A DNA stretch of 64,000 bases, taken from contig NZ_JACJTB010000006.1 of the NCBI RefSeq assembly GCF_014698475.1, positions 122,908 to 186,907 of the forward strand, in the 5' to 3' direction. The notes under the pieces were generated by a model. It saw only the letters and a program-made list of their open reading frames with translations. It was not told where the DNA came from and searched no databases. Within the stretch, counting starts at the first letter, position 1; each line of letters begins with the position of its first letter. The position numbers were made by a program, and so were the translations under genes. This document shows positions 26,958 to 36,135 of the stretch, one piece after another. Source of the stretch: Nostoc spongiaeforme FACHB-130 (GTDB taxonomy: Bacteria > Cyanobacteriota > Cyanobacteriia > Cyanobacteriales > Nostocaceae).

Positions 26958-29900
26958 TTATCGTATTGGTATCTCAATCACAAACTCAGTACCCTGATTT
27001 AATTCAGAATGATAAAATAAATTGCCATGATGCTTATCAACTACAATCTGATAGCTAATTGACAACCCTAAACCAGTACCACCACCGACATCTTTAGTGG
27101 TAAAAAATGGGTCAAATATTTTTTGACTAATATCTTCTGGGATACCACCACCATTATCTGCGATCGTAATTCTGATCATCCGAGATGCTGTTAACTCTGT
27201 ACAAATTTTAATTTGAGGATATTGATGATTTTGGAGACATTGAGTATTTAAAAAACTGCCTCTTAACGCATCAATTGCATTACTCAAAACATTCATAAAA
27301 ACTTGATTCAGTTGACCTGCATAACAAGTTACTTCTGGTAAATCACCATATTCTTTAATTACAACAATTTCTGGTAAATTATTTTTTTCTTTTAATTGAT
27401 TTTGCAGAATCATTAAAGTATTATCGATACCCTGATGAATATCAACAGGTTTCATATCAGACTCATCTAAGCGAGAAAAGTTACGTAAACCTAAAACAAT
27501 ATCTCGAATCCGTGAACTGCCCATCTTCATTGAATCTATCGTTTTCGGTAAATCATCAACCAAAAACTGCAAATCTATTTCCTCTGTTTTTTCAGCAATT
27601 ATCGGTGTGGGATTTGGATATTCTTGTTGATACAAATCCATTAAATCTAGTAAATCACTCACATAATCATTAGTGTGTACAAGATTGCCATGAATAAAAT
27701 TGATGGGATTATTAATTTCATGGGCAATACCCGCTACCATTTGACCCAAAGAAGACATCTTCTCGCTTTGGATTAATTGGGATTGAGTTCTTTTTAACTC
27801 CTGGAGTGCTTGTTGCAATTTGTCATTTTTATCTTTAAGTTCGTTGGTTCTTTCTGCAACTTTTGCTTCTAAATTATGATTGTATTCTTCTAGTTGTTGC
27901 TTGGTTTTATTTAAATTTTCATAGAGGATCGCATTTTCTAAAGAAATTGTAGCTTGACTAGTTAAAAGTTTGAGGACTTCTAGGCGATCATTGGTAAATG
28001 CACCTGTAGCCAAATTATTTTCTAGATATAATATCCCCAGTAGTTGGTTTTGATTAATCATCGGCATACACAACAGACTTTTTGGCTGTTCCCGTATAAC
28101 ATACATGTCTTGTGCCAGAAATGCCTGATTTATCGCATCATCAATTACTAAGATTTCTCGACTACGTTTCACATAGTTAATTACCGCCTGCGGTACCTCA
28201 CTGCAAGATTCTAAATCAATGGCAGTAAATTCTGTATAGACACAAGCTAAATTAAGAATGGAACTAATAGCTCTAACAGTAAAACTTGAATTATCAGCTT
28301 CATTCAAAACTAACACACATTTAGATGCACCTACATTCTCCATGACAACTGTCATCATCGTTGACAGCAAATCTGGCAGATTAATTTCTCCTGACAGCGC
28401 CTGAGAAGCTTTAATGACCGATGCCAAATCTAGCATATCTGAAATACTAGTGTTAGAACTCATAACAGTGTCGTGACTGCTAATGGAAGTCTGCATATTA
28501 TGGGTTAAAGATGTACTAAATTCTGCTTCCTGATGTTGCTGAAAATCTTGGCTGAGTTGTTCTTCCTGAATAATCGCCGCTAGTAAATAAGGATGACGCT
28601 TTTGCAAATCTTGAGCTTTAGCTAATGCTCCCCAACGTACATAACCGTAGTAAGCATCAATTAAGTAAGCTTTAGCAATCTTTTCTTTATCCCAAGTTAA
28701 ATAAAAATTAGCAGCTAATTCATTAGCTAAGGCTTCTTCATGGATAAATTCATTTTCCTTGGCTGACGAAATAGCACAGTCATAAAACTCTATTGCTTCT
28801 AGATATTGGTTTAGCACTCGATATCTTTCAGCTTCTACTAAATAAAATTTATTTAAATAATTTCTGGAGGAACTGAGTGACCACCGTTGCATTTTTGCTT
28901 GATTTGCTCCAACCCTAGCCAATATTTCTGCCTGTTGAGCCGAGTCAAGCTCATGATATATGGCCAAACGAGCTAGAGAATCATAAAAGAAAAATTGCGG
29001 AAATGTAAATTGACCAATTCCCCCAGACAAATACTTTTCGGCATTGACAGCATAATTAATAGCTTCAGAATATTCTCTGAGTAAATAACATAGATGTAGC
29101 TTACAGAGATAGAAATATAACAGAGCATTGATATCGTTAGCTTCTTTGTGAATAGAAAGTAATTTTTCCTCATTGTAAGCTTCACCAATTAAACAACAAG
29201 GATTTTGAACATTATCTTTTAAATTTAAAACTGTTTGTCGGTAAATTTCAATCCAGTAAAAAACCCTATCTTGTTTAATTTGCTTAACGGCATAACTGTA
29301 GGTTGCCATCTCTTTTTCTAGGGAGTTTAGTACTTTTCCACTAAAATATGAAATATAGCAGTATGCTTTTAGAGAATAGGCTGCAAATTCCAAGTCCCCA
29401 GCTTCTAAACCTGCCGAATAAGCTTCTAAAAGATACTTTAAAGATTCACTAACCGGATCTTGCCAATGTTTGACATGGGCATTAAATGTTTGAATAACTT
29501 TAGCTTTGATTTCTTTATTATTCAATTTAGTCAATAAGCTTGTAGCCAGATTGCCAAATTTATAGCCAGATGCAATATCTTCTGCTGCGCCGCACAGCAT
29601 AAATCCATAGCAAACGTATACATACGATGAGAAATCAGAATTACCATATTCCAGAGAAAGTTTGAGCTGTTTTAAAACCATCAAAGGAAATAGTTCTGGA
29701 ATTACTGTGTAGGCTAAAGCAAGAATATTAGATGAAACACGCATAATTGCTAATGCTGTTGCATCTTGCATAATTGGCAAATCTATTAAACTATCAATAC
29801 TCCTATGAATAAAGTATTGATTGCTTTCATCCATTGCTTGTTGAATATCTAATTGGCTGGGTTGTTCTGGAAATTCAACGCCAAATAATTTCAAAAAATC

Positions 29901-32582
29901 TAGTCCGGACTGGACACCTGCTTGTGCTTTGTTTTGCGCTCCTAATGATTGAATAGTAATTTCAATTACTTTGACTTTATCTAAGTTCGTCTTTGCATGA
30001 AATAAAACTATTTGAATAAGTTGCTCTGCTTGTGTAAAATCTCCATTTAAATATGCTGCTTCTGCTGCTGTTTCCCATAGAGATAAAGTTAGTGCATATT
30101 CAGTATTCCAAGTATATTCGGGAAGTAGTTTAATTCCTGTATTTAAATATTTCAACGCTGCTGAGTAAGCTGTTGAAGCTAAAGCTTTACGTCCAGCAGT
30201 CAGATTCATTTCTGCAAGTTCATAACGCTGATTTGGATTGGTAATCAACTCTACAGCTATATTAAACTGATTAACTAGCTCGAAAATTTTCTCCTCTCTT
30301 TCTGCTATAGGAATATTTTTTAATAAAAGTAAGCCAATTTTTAAATGAGTTAATTTTTTTTGTTCATTAGCAATTAAAGAATAAGCTGCCTGCTGTACAC
30401 GGTCATGTACAAATTTATATTTAGGAAGTTGATAGTTATTGATATTTGATTTATTGACACTAGGATGATTAATAACATCTAATTTTGCATAATCATCATC
30501 TGATAAGAAAATATACCCATCATTTTGCGGGATGATGAGACCTTCAATTAATGACGGCCATAAATCTGATGCCGTATCAATAACTGACTTTTCACAGATA
30601 ATAGCTAAAGTTTTTAAGTCAAACTCGTTACCAATGCAAGCTGCTAGTTGTAAGATATATTGTGTATTTTGCGGCAATTTTTCTATCTGAATTGCCATAA
30701 ACTCTATAACATCATCTGTAAAAGTAATAGTTTTAATTTCTGCTAAATTATATTGCCAATATCCCGCTTCAAAATTTAACGTTATTAGCCCTTCATCATA
30801 TAAACCTTTGAGGAATTGTGTAGCGAAAAAGGGATTTCCTTGAGTTTTAGTAAATACCATTTGCGTTAAAGGTATAGCTAATACTTCCGAACAATGAAGT
30901 GTATCGGCAATTAAATAGTTTAAACTCGACTGATTTAATGGCAGAAGTTTAATTTGATTTATTTGAATTCCAGATTTTATAATTTCGTTTAATGTTAAAA
31001 CTAAAGGATGGATATGAGAGACTTCATTATCTCTATATGCACCAATTAGCAATATATTTCCTTGGCTTGCTTCTGTATTATTTGTTTCACTGACAAGAGC
31101 AGGAGAAATATTCTCACTCATTAATAATTGAATAAATTTTAAAGAAGCATGATCCGCCCATTGTAAATCATCTAAGAATATGACTAGTGGTTGGTCTTTT
31201 GTGGTGAATACTTGGATAAATCTTTGAAATAATAAGTTAAAGCGATTTTGGGCTGCACTCCCAGATAATTCTACAATTTCTGGTTGTTTACCAATTATTC
31301 TAGCTAATTCAGGAATGACATCAATGATGACTTGTGCTTGTGTACCTAATGCTGATAAGATTTTGGCTTTCCATTCTTGAAGATAAGTATCATTTTCTGC
31401 TAATAATTGTCCAATTAAGTTACGTAATGCTTGAATTAAAGCCGACAATGGTATGTCACGTTGAAATTGCTCAAATTTACCTTTAATAAAATAACTACGT
31501 TGTCTAACAATGGGTTTATGAATTTCATTAATGATAGCGGTTTTACCAATACCAGAGGAACCTGTAACTAATATCATTTCTGTTTGAGTATTAGCTACCC
31601 GCTCAAAAGTATTCAGTAAAGTTTCGACTTCGCGCTGTCTTCCATACAGTTTTTCGGGAATTGTAAATTGACTGGATATATCCTTCTGTGCTAATTCAAA
31701 AGGTAATATATTTCCAGTTTCTTGGCATTGTTTTTGACATATTTCTAAGTCATATCTGAGTCCATAACCGCTTTGATAACGGTCTTCAGCATTTTTAGCG
31801 ATTAATTTGGTAATAATATCGGATAGAATTGATGGAATATTAGGATTAAGAGAGTTAACTTTTGGTGGCTGTTTAGCAATATGAGAATAAACTAGTTCCA
31901 TTGGATCGGAACTAATGAATGGTAGATTTCCTGTTAGGAGTTCAAAAAAAGTTATACCCAAAGAATAAAAATCACTACGGTAGTCAATAACTCGATTCAT
32001 CCGTCCTGTTTGTTCAGGGGAAATATAAGCTAAAGTGCCTTCTAAAATATTGGGATTAGTAAATGATTGAATTTCTTTCGGTAAAAGCGTGGAGATACTA
32101 AAGTCAATAAGTTTGATTTCTCCAGTAGTTGGATGAATTAAAATATTAGCTGGTTTGATATCTTTATGAATAATCCGATGACGATGTAGGAGTTCTAAGG
32201 TTGTGGTAATTTTAATAGCAATTTTAAAAAAATCGCTGAGAGAAATGTCACTTTCACCAATTTTATATTTTTCTAAGCGCCATTCTTTGATAGATATACC
32301 CCCAAAATCTTCCATAATCAAAACATAGCCATTACGATAGTTTTCTAGGCTATATGGTTTGACAATACCGGGAATTTCTAGATTTTGAGTAATAGTGTAT
32401 TGATTACGAAATTGGGCAATTTCTATAAAAGTAGGATACTCATTCCGCATCAGTTTGAGAATGACAAGTTTTTGGTCTGTTTCTCTCAAGCCACGATATA
32501 CTAGGGTTTTACTACCAGAGTATATTTGCTCAGTGATTTGATAGCCAAATATAGGATATATCGTGTCTGATACTGTTAACAT
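26958..32582 (-). CDS. Trifunctional Ser/Thr kinase - AAA ATPase - GAF - histidine kinase
   Basis: A 1874-residue signalling protein. Residues about 15-280 form a Hanks-type kinase (Lys43, HKDIKPANIL near 139-148, DFS 160-162). Residues about 310-600 form an AAA/STAND-like ATPase with Walker A GSSGIGKT (341-348) and LVIFLDDLQWAD. A long helical repeat region follows, then a GAF domain (about 1370-1530), a coiled coil and a histidine kinase with GQMVAGIAHEINNP (His about 1621), a C-terminal ATPase with ADNGGGIP and GTGLGLSI. No membrane spans. This matches the HstK-like family of heterocystous cyanobacteria. It lacks its own receiver domain; a receiver gene lies 472 bases upstream (33055-33714). 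Confidence 0.93.
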   Translation of the reverse strand: MLTVSDTIYPIFGYQITEQIYSGSKTLVYRGLRETDQKLVILKLMRNEYPTFIEIAQFRNQYTITQNLEIPGIVKPYSLENYRNGYVLIMEDFGGISIKEWRLEKYKIGESDISLSDFFKIAIKITTTLELLHRHRIIHKDIKPANILIHPTTGEIKLIDFSISTLLPKEIQSFTNPNILEGTLAYISPEQTGRMNRVIDYRSDFYSLGITFFELLTGNLPFISSDPMELVYSHIAKQPPKVNSLNPNIPSILSDIITKLIAKNAEDRYQSGYGLRYDLEICQKQCQETGNILPFELAQKDISSQFTIPEKLYGRQREVETLLNTFERVANTQTEMILVTGSSGIGKTAIINEIHKPIVRQRSYFIKGKFEQFQRDIPLSALIQALRNLIGQLLAENDTYLQEWKAKILSALGTQAQVIIDVIPELARIIGKQPEIVELSGSAAQNRFNLLFQRFIQVFTTKDQPLVIFLDDLQWADHASLKFIQLLMSENISPALVSETNNTEASQGNILLIGAYRDNEVSHIHPLVLTLNEIIKSGIQINQIKLLPLNQSSLNYLIADTLHCSEVLAIPLTQMVFTKTQGNPFFATQFLKGLYDEGLITLNFEAGYWQYNLAEIKTITFTDDVIEFMAIQIEKLPQNTQYILQLAACIGNEFDLKTLAIICEKSVIDTASDLWPSLIEGLIIPQNDGYIFLSDDDYAKLDVINHPSVNKSNINNYQLPKYKFVHDRVQQAAYSLIANEQKKLTHLKIGLLLLKNIPIAEREEKIFELVNQFNIAVELITNPNQRYELAEMNLTAGRKALASTAYSAALKYLNTGIKLLPEYTWNTEYALTLSLWETAAEAAYLNGDFTQAEQLIQIVLFHAKTNLDKVKVIEITIQSLGAQNKAQAGVQSGLDFLKLFGVEFPEQPSQLDIQQAMDESNQYFIHRSIDSLIDLPIMQDATALAIMRVSSNILALAYTVIPELFPLMVLKQLKLSLEYGNSDFSSYVYVCYGFMLCGAAEDIASGYKFGNLATSLLTKLNNKEIKAKVIQTFNAHVKHWQDPVSESLKYLLEAYSAGLEAGDLEFAAYSLKAYCYISYFSGKVLNSLEKEMATYSYAVKQIKQDRVFYWIEIYRQTVLNLKDNVQNPCCLIGEAYNEEKLLSIHKEANDINALLYFYLCKLHLCYLLREYSEAINYAVNAEKYLSGGIGQFTFPQFFFYDSLARLAIYHELDSAQQAEILARVGANQAKMQRWSLSSSRNYLNKFYLVEAERYRVLNQYLEAIEFYDCAISSAKENEFIHEEALANELAANFYLTWDKEKIAKAYLIDAYYGYVRWGALAKAQDLQKRHPYLLAAIIQEEQLSQDFQQHQEAEFSTSLTHNMQTSISSHDTVMSSNTSISDMLDLASVIKASQALSGEINLPDLLSTMMTVVMENVGASKCVLVLNEADNSSFTVRAISSILNLACVYTEFTAIDLESCSEVPQAVINYVKRSREILVIDDAINQAFLAQDMYVIREQPKSLLCMPMINQNQLLGILYLENNLATGAFTNDRLEVLKLLTSQATISLENAILYENLNKTKQQLEEYNHNLEAKVAERTNELKDKNDKLQQALQELKRTQSQLIQSEKMSSLGQMVAGIAHEINNPINFIHGNLVHTNDYVSDLLDLMDLYQQEYPNPTPIIAEKTEEIDLQFLVDDLPKTIDSMKMGSSRIRDIVLGLRNFSRLDESDMKPVDIHQGIDNTLMILQNQLKEKNNLPEIVVIKEYGDLPEVTCYAGQLNQVFMNVLSNAIDALRGSFLNTQCLQNHQYPQIKICTELTASRMIRITIADNGGGIPEDISQKIFDPFFTTKDVGGGTGLGLSISYQIVVDKHHGNLFYHSELNQGTEFVIEIPIR

Positions 32583-33054
32583 CTCAGCCTTTGCATTGAT
32601 CTAAGGACTATGATTCCAGTATTCCCAAAAATAAATTACTAATATCATTAGAATAGCGAAAATTATGTTTTAATTATTTATAATGAATATAGGCGATTTA
32701 ATGAAAATATAAATTATTAATAAAAGTTCAGAAATAACAAATAATTATTAATATTTTAGCAAAATTGTTTATAGTATCTAAAGCAATGTATACGTATAAT
32801 CATGATATTAAGAGAATTTTTGCATTTCAGAAAGACAATCGAGTAGAGATTTGATTTTAACATCTCTACTCGATTAATTTTGGGAATTTGGGAATTATTG
32901 ACTACTAGTAATGTTATTGCTTTCTAGAAAATTTACAATTGGTAGTATTTTTTCTAGTGAAAAACTAGAAAATTATACTATATTTAACCCGCATTGAATG
33001 AGAATTTGGAGAAGAAACTATTAAAGACAACAGAAATTAAAGCAAGTTTGAACT
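32583..33054 (-). other. 472-base noncoding region with a long perfect hairpin
   Basis: AT-rich, no supported ORF. AATCGAGTAGAGAT (32837-32850) pairs perfectly over 14 bases with ATCTCTACTCGATT (32862-32875), loop 11 bases. Read on the minus strand it lies about 180 bases after the response regulator stop, with only weak T-richness afterwards, so it could be a terminator or a dispersed repeat. The rest presumably holds the promoter of the large kinase gene. Confidence 0.6.
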
Positions 33055-33714
33055 TTACTTAATTTTCTGTTTAATAAAAGTGACTACCTGAGCTAACTGT
33101 TTTTTCAAGCCATCTATTTCAATTTGCATTTGAACTATTTTCTCATTCAGTGCTTTAATTTCTGCTAAAGAGGCTGTTTCAACAGAAGATGTTGAGGGTA
33201 GTGGCGAGTGATTAACACTGGCTGTAGCTACTGTTTCATGTTCTGCGATCGCACTTGTACTAGTTGTGCCTGTACTAGCTGTACTAGCACCATTTTTAGC
33301 CGCACCAACTCCCACTAAAGCTGGTTCAGGACGTGGCAGCTTGGCCTTAGCCATTGCTGATTTAATCGCGTCAATCAGTTGCTTTTTATCAAATGGTTTA
33401 CCTAGAAAATCAAAATATTCAAATGGTTCGGGGATTTTTTCGGTAACTTCTTCCTTGCGACCAGACATGATCACTAAAGGAATTTTCCTTAACTCTGGCT
33501 GGGCTTGAATTTGTTGAAAAACTTCCCAGCCACTCATTTTTGGCAGTAGGAAATCTAACATAATCAAGCTGAGTTTTTCTTGACGGATAAAATTAAGTCC
33601 TTCCACCCCGTCTTTTGCTTCTAATACCTCGAAGTTACCTGGAGGTAACATTTCTCGGACTTTTACCCTGACAACGGTAGTGTCATCGATAACTAAAATT
33701 TTGTTGCTGGCCAC
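33055..33714 (-). CDS. Single-domain response regulator with a coiled-coil tail
   Basis: The 219-residue protein has a CheY-like receiver at residues 1-125: acidic pair D10-D11 (ILVIDDTTVVR), phosphoacceptor D54 in LIMLDFLLPKMSGWEVF, Ser in LVIMSGRKEE and Lys in DFLGKPFDKKQ. A Ser/Thr/Ala-rich linker (about 135-180) leads to a predicted coiled coil LAEIKALNEKIVQMQIEIDG near the C-terminus. There is no DNA-binding domain, so output is likely by protein contact. It lies on the same strand upstream of the giant hybrid kinase, which is an obvious but unproven partner. Confidence 0.93.
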   Translation of the reverse strand: MASNKILVIDDTTVVRVKVREMLPPGNFEVLEAKDGVEGLNFIRQEKLSLIMLDFLLPKMSGWEVFQQIQAQPELRKIPLVIMSGRKEEVTEKIPEPFEYFDFLGKPFDKKQLIDAIKSAMAKAKLPRPEPALVGVGAAKNGASTASTGTTSTSAIAEHETVATASVNHSPLPSTSSVETASLAEIKALNEKIVQMQIEIDGLKKQLAQVVTFIKQKIK

Positions 33715-33856
33715 GACTGATTTCTCTAACAGAAAATTTAAGTTGCATTACGGCTATGCCGCTTGACCTTGAGAGTCATCCCACTATATCTAAATTTGTT
33801 ATGGATTGGGGGATAGTATATTTCGGTATAAATAGCTGGAGATTTATCTAGGATTT

Positions 33857-34780
33857 ATGACTTCGTTACAACCAGGGGAATTTAAGTCCGAAATTATGGC
33901 TATGCCTAGCTGGTTACGTCGCCCGATTGGCAAAGCCAGTGAAATTTCCACCGTGCAAAGCATTATTAAACAGCGTCAAATTTACACAATTTGCGAAGAA
34001 GGACGTTGCCCTAACCGGGGAGAGTGCTATGCCCAAAAAACGGCTACTTTTTTGCTGATGGGGCCTACTTGCACCCGTGCTTGTGCTTTTTGTCAAGTTG
34101 ATAAAGGCCATGCACCAATGCCTCTGGATTTAGAAGAACCCCAGAAGGTAGCAGAGGCAGTACAACTTCTAGGATTAAATTATGTGGTGTTGACTTCTGT
34201 GGCGCGGGATGATTTGCCAGACCAAGGGGCTGGACATTTTGTCAAAACAATGGAGGCGGTGAGAAAGTTAAACCCTGGAACTCAAATTGAAGTACTCACA
34301 CCAGATTTTTGGGGTGGTGCGGGTGTGAGTGAGGCAGGACAGCGCCAACGGATTGAATTGATTGTGAATGCTAAACCTGCTTGTTTTAATCACAATATTG
34401 AGACGGTACAACGATTAACTGGCCGAGTGCGTCGGGGGGCAAAATACGATCGCTCGCTGGGAGTCTTGGCTATAGTGAAAGAAATTGACCCGACTATTCC
34501 CACCAAGTCTGGTTTAATGCTGGGACATGGCGAAACTGTTGCAGAAGTTCTCGAAACAATGGCAGATTTAAGAACCATAGGCTGCGATCGCTTAACTATT
34601 GGTCAGTATATGCGTCCTTCCTTAGATCATCTGCCAGTACAAAAATACTGGACTCCAGAGGAATTTGATGAGCTTGGTAGTTTAGCATGGAAAATGGGAT
34701 TCACTCATGTCCGTTCTGGGCCTCTGGTTCGCAGTTCCTACCATGCAGGAGAAGATACAAGTGTGAAGCCTGAAGTCTGA
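33857..34780 (+). CDS. lipA: Lipoyl synthase
   Basis: A radical SAM enzyme that inserts two sulfurs into octanoyl groups on lipoyl domains. The radical SAM cluster motif is [16 protein letters not shown]. The auxiliary cluster motif is [20 protein letters not shown] (C-x4-C-x5-C). [26 protein letters not shown] and TIGQYMRPS are typical of the family, as is the C-terminal RSSYHAGE. At 307 residues it is of usual size. ATG 33857 is used; an internal ATG near 33896 is possible. Heterocystous cyanobacteria often encode two lipA copies, and which this is cannot be told. Confidence 0.95.
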   Translation: MTSLQPGEFKSEIMAMPSWLRRPIGKASEISTVQSIIKQRQIYTICEEGRCPNRGECYAQKTATFLLMGPTCTRACAFCQVDKGHAPMPLDLEEPQKVAEAVQLLGLNYVVLTSVARDDLPDQGAGHFVKTMEAVRKLNPGTQIEVLTPDFWGGAGVSEAGQRQRIELIVNAKPACFNHNIETVQRLTGRVRRGAKYDRSLGVLAIVKEIDPTIPTKSGLMLGHGETVAEVLETMADLRTIGCDRLTIGQYMRPSLDHLPVQKYWTPEEFDELGSLAWKMGFTHVRSGPLVRSSYHAGEDTSVKPEV

Positions 34781-34787
34781 ATCAGTA

Positions 34788-34822
34788 CTCATTACTCATT
34801 ACTTACAACTCATTACTTACCA
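34788..34822 (+). repeat. Short tandem repeats after lipA
   Basis: CTCATTA units alternate with CTTACAA/CTTACCA, giving a degenerate heptamer array just after the lipA stop. It belongs to the STRR class seen across the window. Confidence 0.6.
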
Positions 34823-34919
34823 CTCCTGCCTCGCTAGACAAATATTTTTAACGAATCTGGGTAATTGGTGCAGCTATTTGGTATTTCTGAAAAAGTCATG
34901 ACATTAAGGAGAACCTCTT

Positions 34920-35057
34920 ATGGCTACTCAAAACAAAAGTTCCGCAGTGGCAGACAGTGGAGCAAAGCCTCCCTATCCATTTCGTACAGGTTGGGCGTTG
35001 CTGCTGTTAGCTCTTAACTTGTTGGTAGCAGCCTACTATTTCCACATCATTGAATAA
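34920..35057 (+). CDS. psaX: Photosystem I 4.8 kDa subunit PsaX
   Basis: A 45-codon gene. The product starts MATQNKSSAVADSGAKPPYP and has one membrane helix (about 22-43: FRTGWALLLLALNLLVAAYY then FHIIE). The PYPFRTGWALL...NLLVAAYYFHII pattern matches PsaX, the small peripheral PSI subunit seen in the Thermosynechococcus crystal structure, where it helps bind a chlorophyll. AAGGAG at 34906-34911 is an ideal Shine-Dalgarno. Small size makes it easy for automatic annotation to miss. It is 139 bases after lipA on the same strand. Confidence 0.92.
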   Translation: MATQNKSSAVADSGAKPPYPFRTGWALLLLALNLLVAAYYFHIIE

Positions 35058-35078
35058 TTAGAAGTGGGCTGGTGCTGC

Positions 35079-35945
35079 TCAAATCGTGCCTTTAAATAAA
35101 CCTTTGGGGCGAATGAGCAGCACCAAAATCATAATTAGTAGAGCAATACCTTGTTTGTATTGTGAACCCAACCAAATAGTGCTAACTTCCTGAGCAATCC
35201 CAATGATAAAAGCTGCGGCGATCGCTCCATAAGGGTTCCCAATTCCGCCTAAAATTACTGAAGCAAACAATGGCAAAATTAAAAACCATCCCATATTGGG
35301 GCGTACAGCTGTAATTAAACCGTACATACTTCCACCCAAGGAAGTGAGTGTACCAGCAATCAGCCAAGTCCAAAGAATAACTTGCTCAACATTGATACCG
35401 GAAACTCTGGCTAAATCTAGGTCATCTGCGACAGCTCGCATCGCTTTACCTATTTTGGTGTTTTGCAGGAGGTAATGCAGCCCCACAATTGCTAACACAG
35501 CTAAACCTAAAACCAAAAGTTGATTTTGGGGGATTTTGACACCAAAAAAGTCCCAAGCAGAAGTAACAGGAACATTGTAGTTTTGGTTTTTGCCACCCCA
35601 AACTAAGATAATGCCATTACGCAAAAATAAAGCTAGACCAATAGAAATAATAATCAGCGTTGTGGAAGTGGCACGAATTAAGCGCATCTTTGACCACAAT
35701 AACTTTTCTGATAGCAGCATCGCGGCGACGGTTCCCACGGCTGCCAAAACCATTGATAGCCAGATGTTGACCCCAGCTGCATTTACCAACAGCGTCAAAT
35801 AAGCTCCTAAAGTCAGAAAATCACCATGAGCAAAATTCGATAACCGTAAAATCCCGTAGGTGAGCGTCAGACCAACCGCAGCTAAAGCAATAATGCTCCC
35901 TAAAGCAATACCATTGACAATTAGTTGTAGAACTTGTGTATCCAT
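35079..35945 (-). CDS. Branched-chain/neutral amino acid ABC transporter permease, LivH type
   Basis: A 288-residue integral membrane protein with about eight hydrophobic segments. LQLIVNGIALGSIIALAAVG starts it, and LTYGILRLSNFAHGDFLTLGAYL is the LivH signature. The EAA-like cytoplasmic loop is AMRAVADDLDLARVSGINVE, and GIGNPYGAIAAAFIIGIAQE lies near the end. It corresponds to LivH or cyanobacterial NatD of the neutral amino acid system. No binding protein, LivM or ATPase genes are adjacent, so it must work with subunits encoded elsewhere, as for the scattered nat genes in Anabaena. Confidence 0.93.
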   Translation of the reverse strand: MDTQVLQLIVNGIALGSIIALAAVGLTLTYGILRLSNFAHGDFLTLGAYLTLLVNAAGVNIWLSMVLAAVGTVAAMLLSEKLLWSKMRLIRATSTTLIIISIGLALFLRNGIILVWGGKNQNYNVPVTSAWDFFGVKIPQNQLLVLGLAVLAIVGLHYLLQNTKIGKAMRAVADDLDLARVSGINVEQVILWTWLIAGTLTSLGGSMYGLITAVRPNMGWFLILPLFASVILGGIGNPYGAIAAAFIIGIAQEVSTIWLGSQYKQGIALLIMILVLLIRPKGLFKGTI

Positions 35946-36135
35946 GATTTTTAAGCAAATTAGTTACTCTAATGAAATTAGACTTGGGTAATTTATTCAA
36001 AAACTATTGTTACGTCTGTTACCATAAACAGTAAAAGTTAGAGTTTGTGAACAATCAAGATTTGTGAGCTAATATACATAGAATCTTGTTCGCAATTTTG
36101 CGCCAGGCTAAACTTGTTCAACGGTCTAGTTGACC

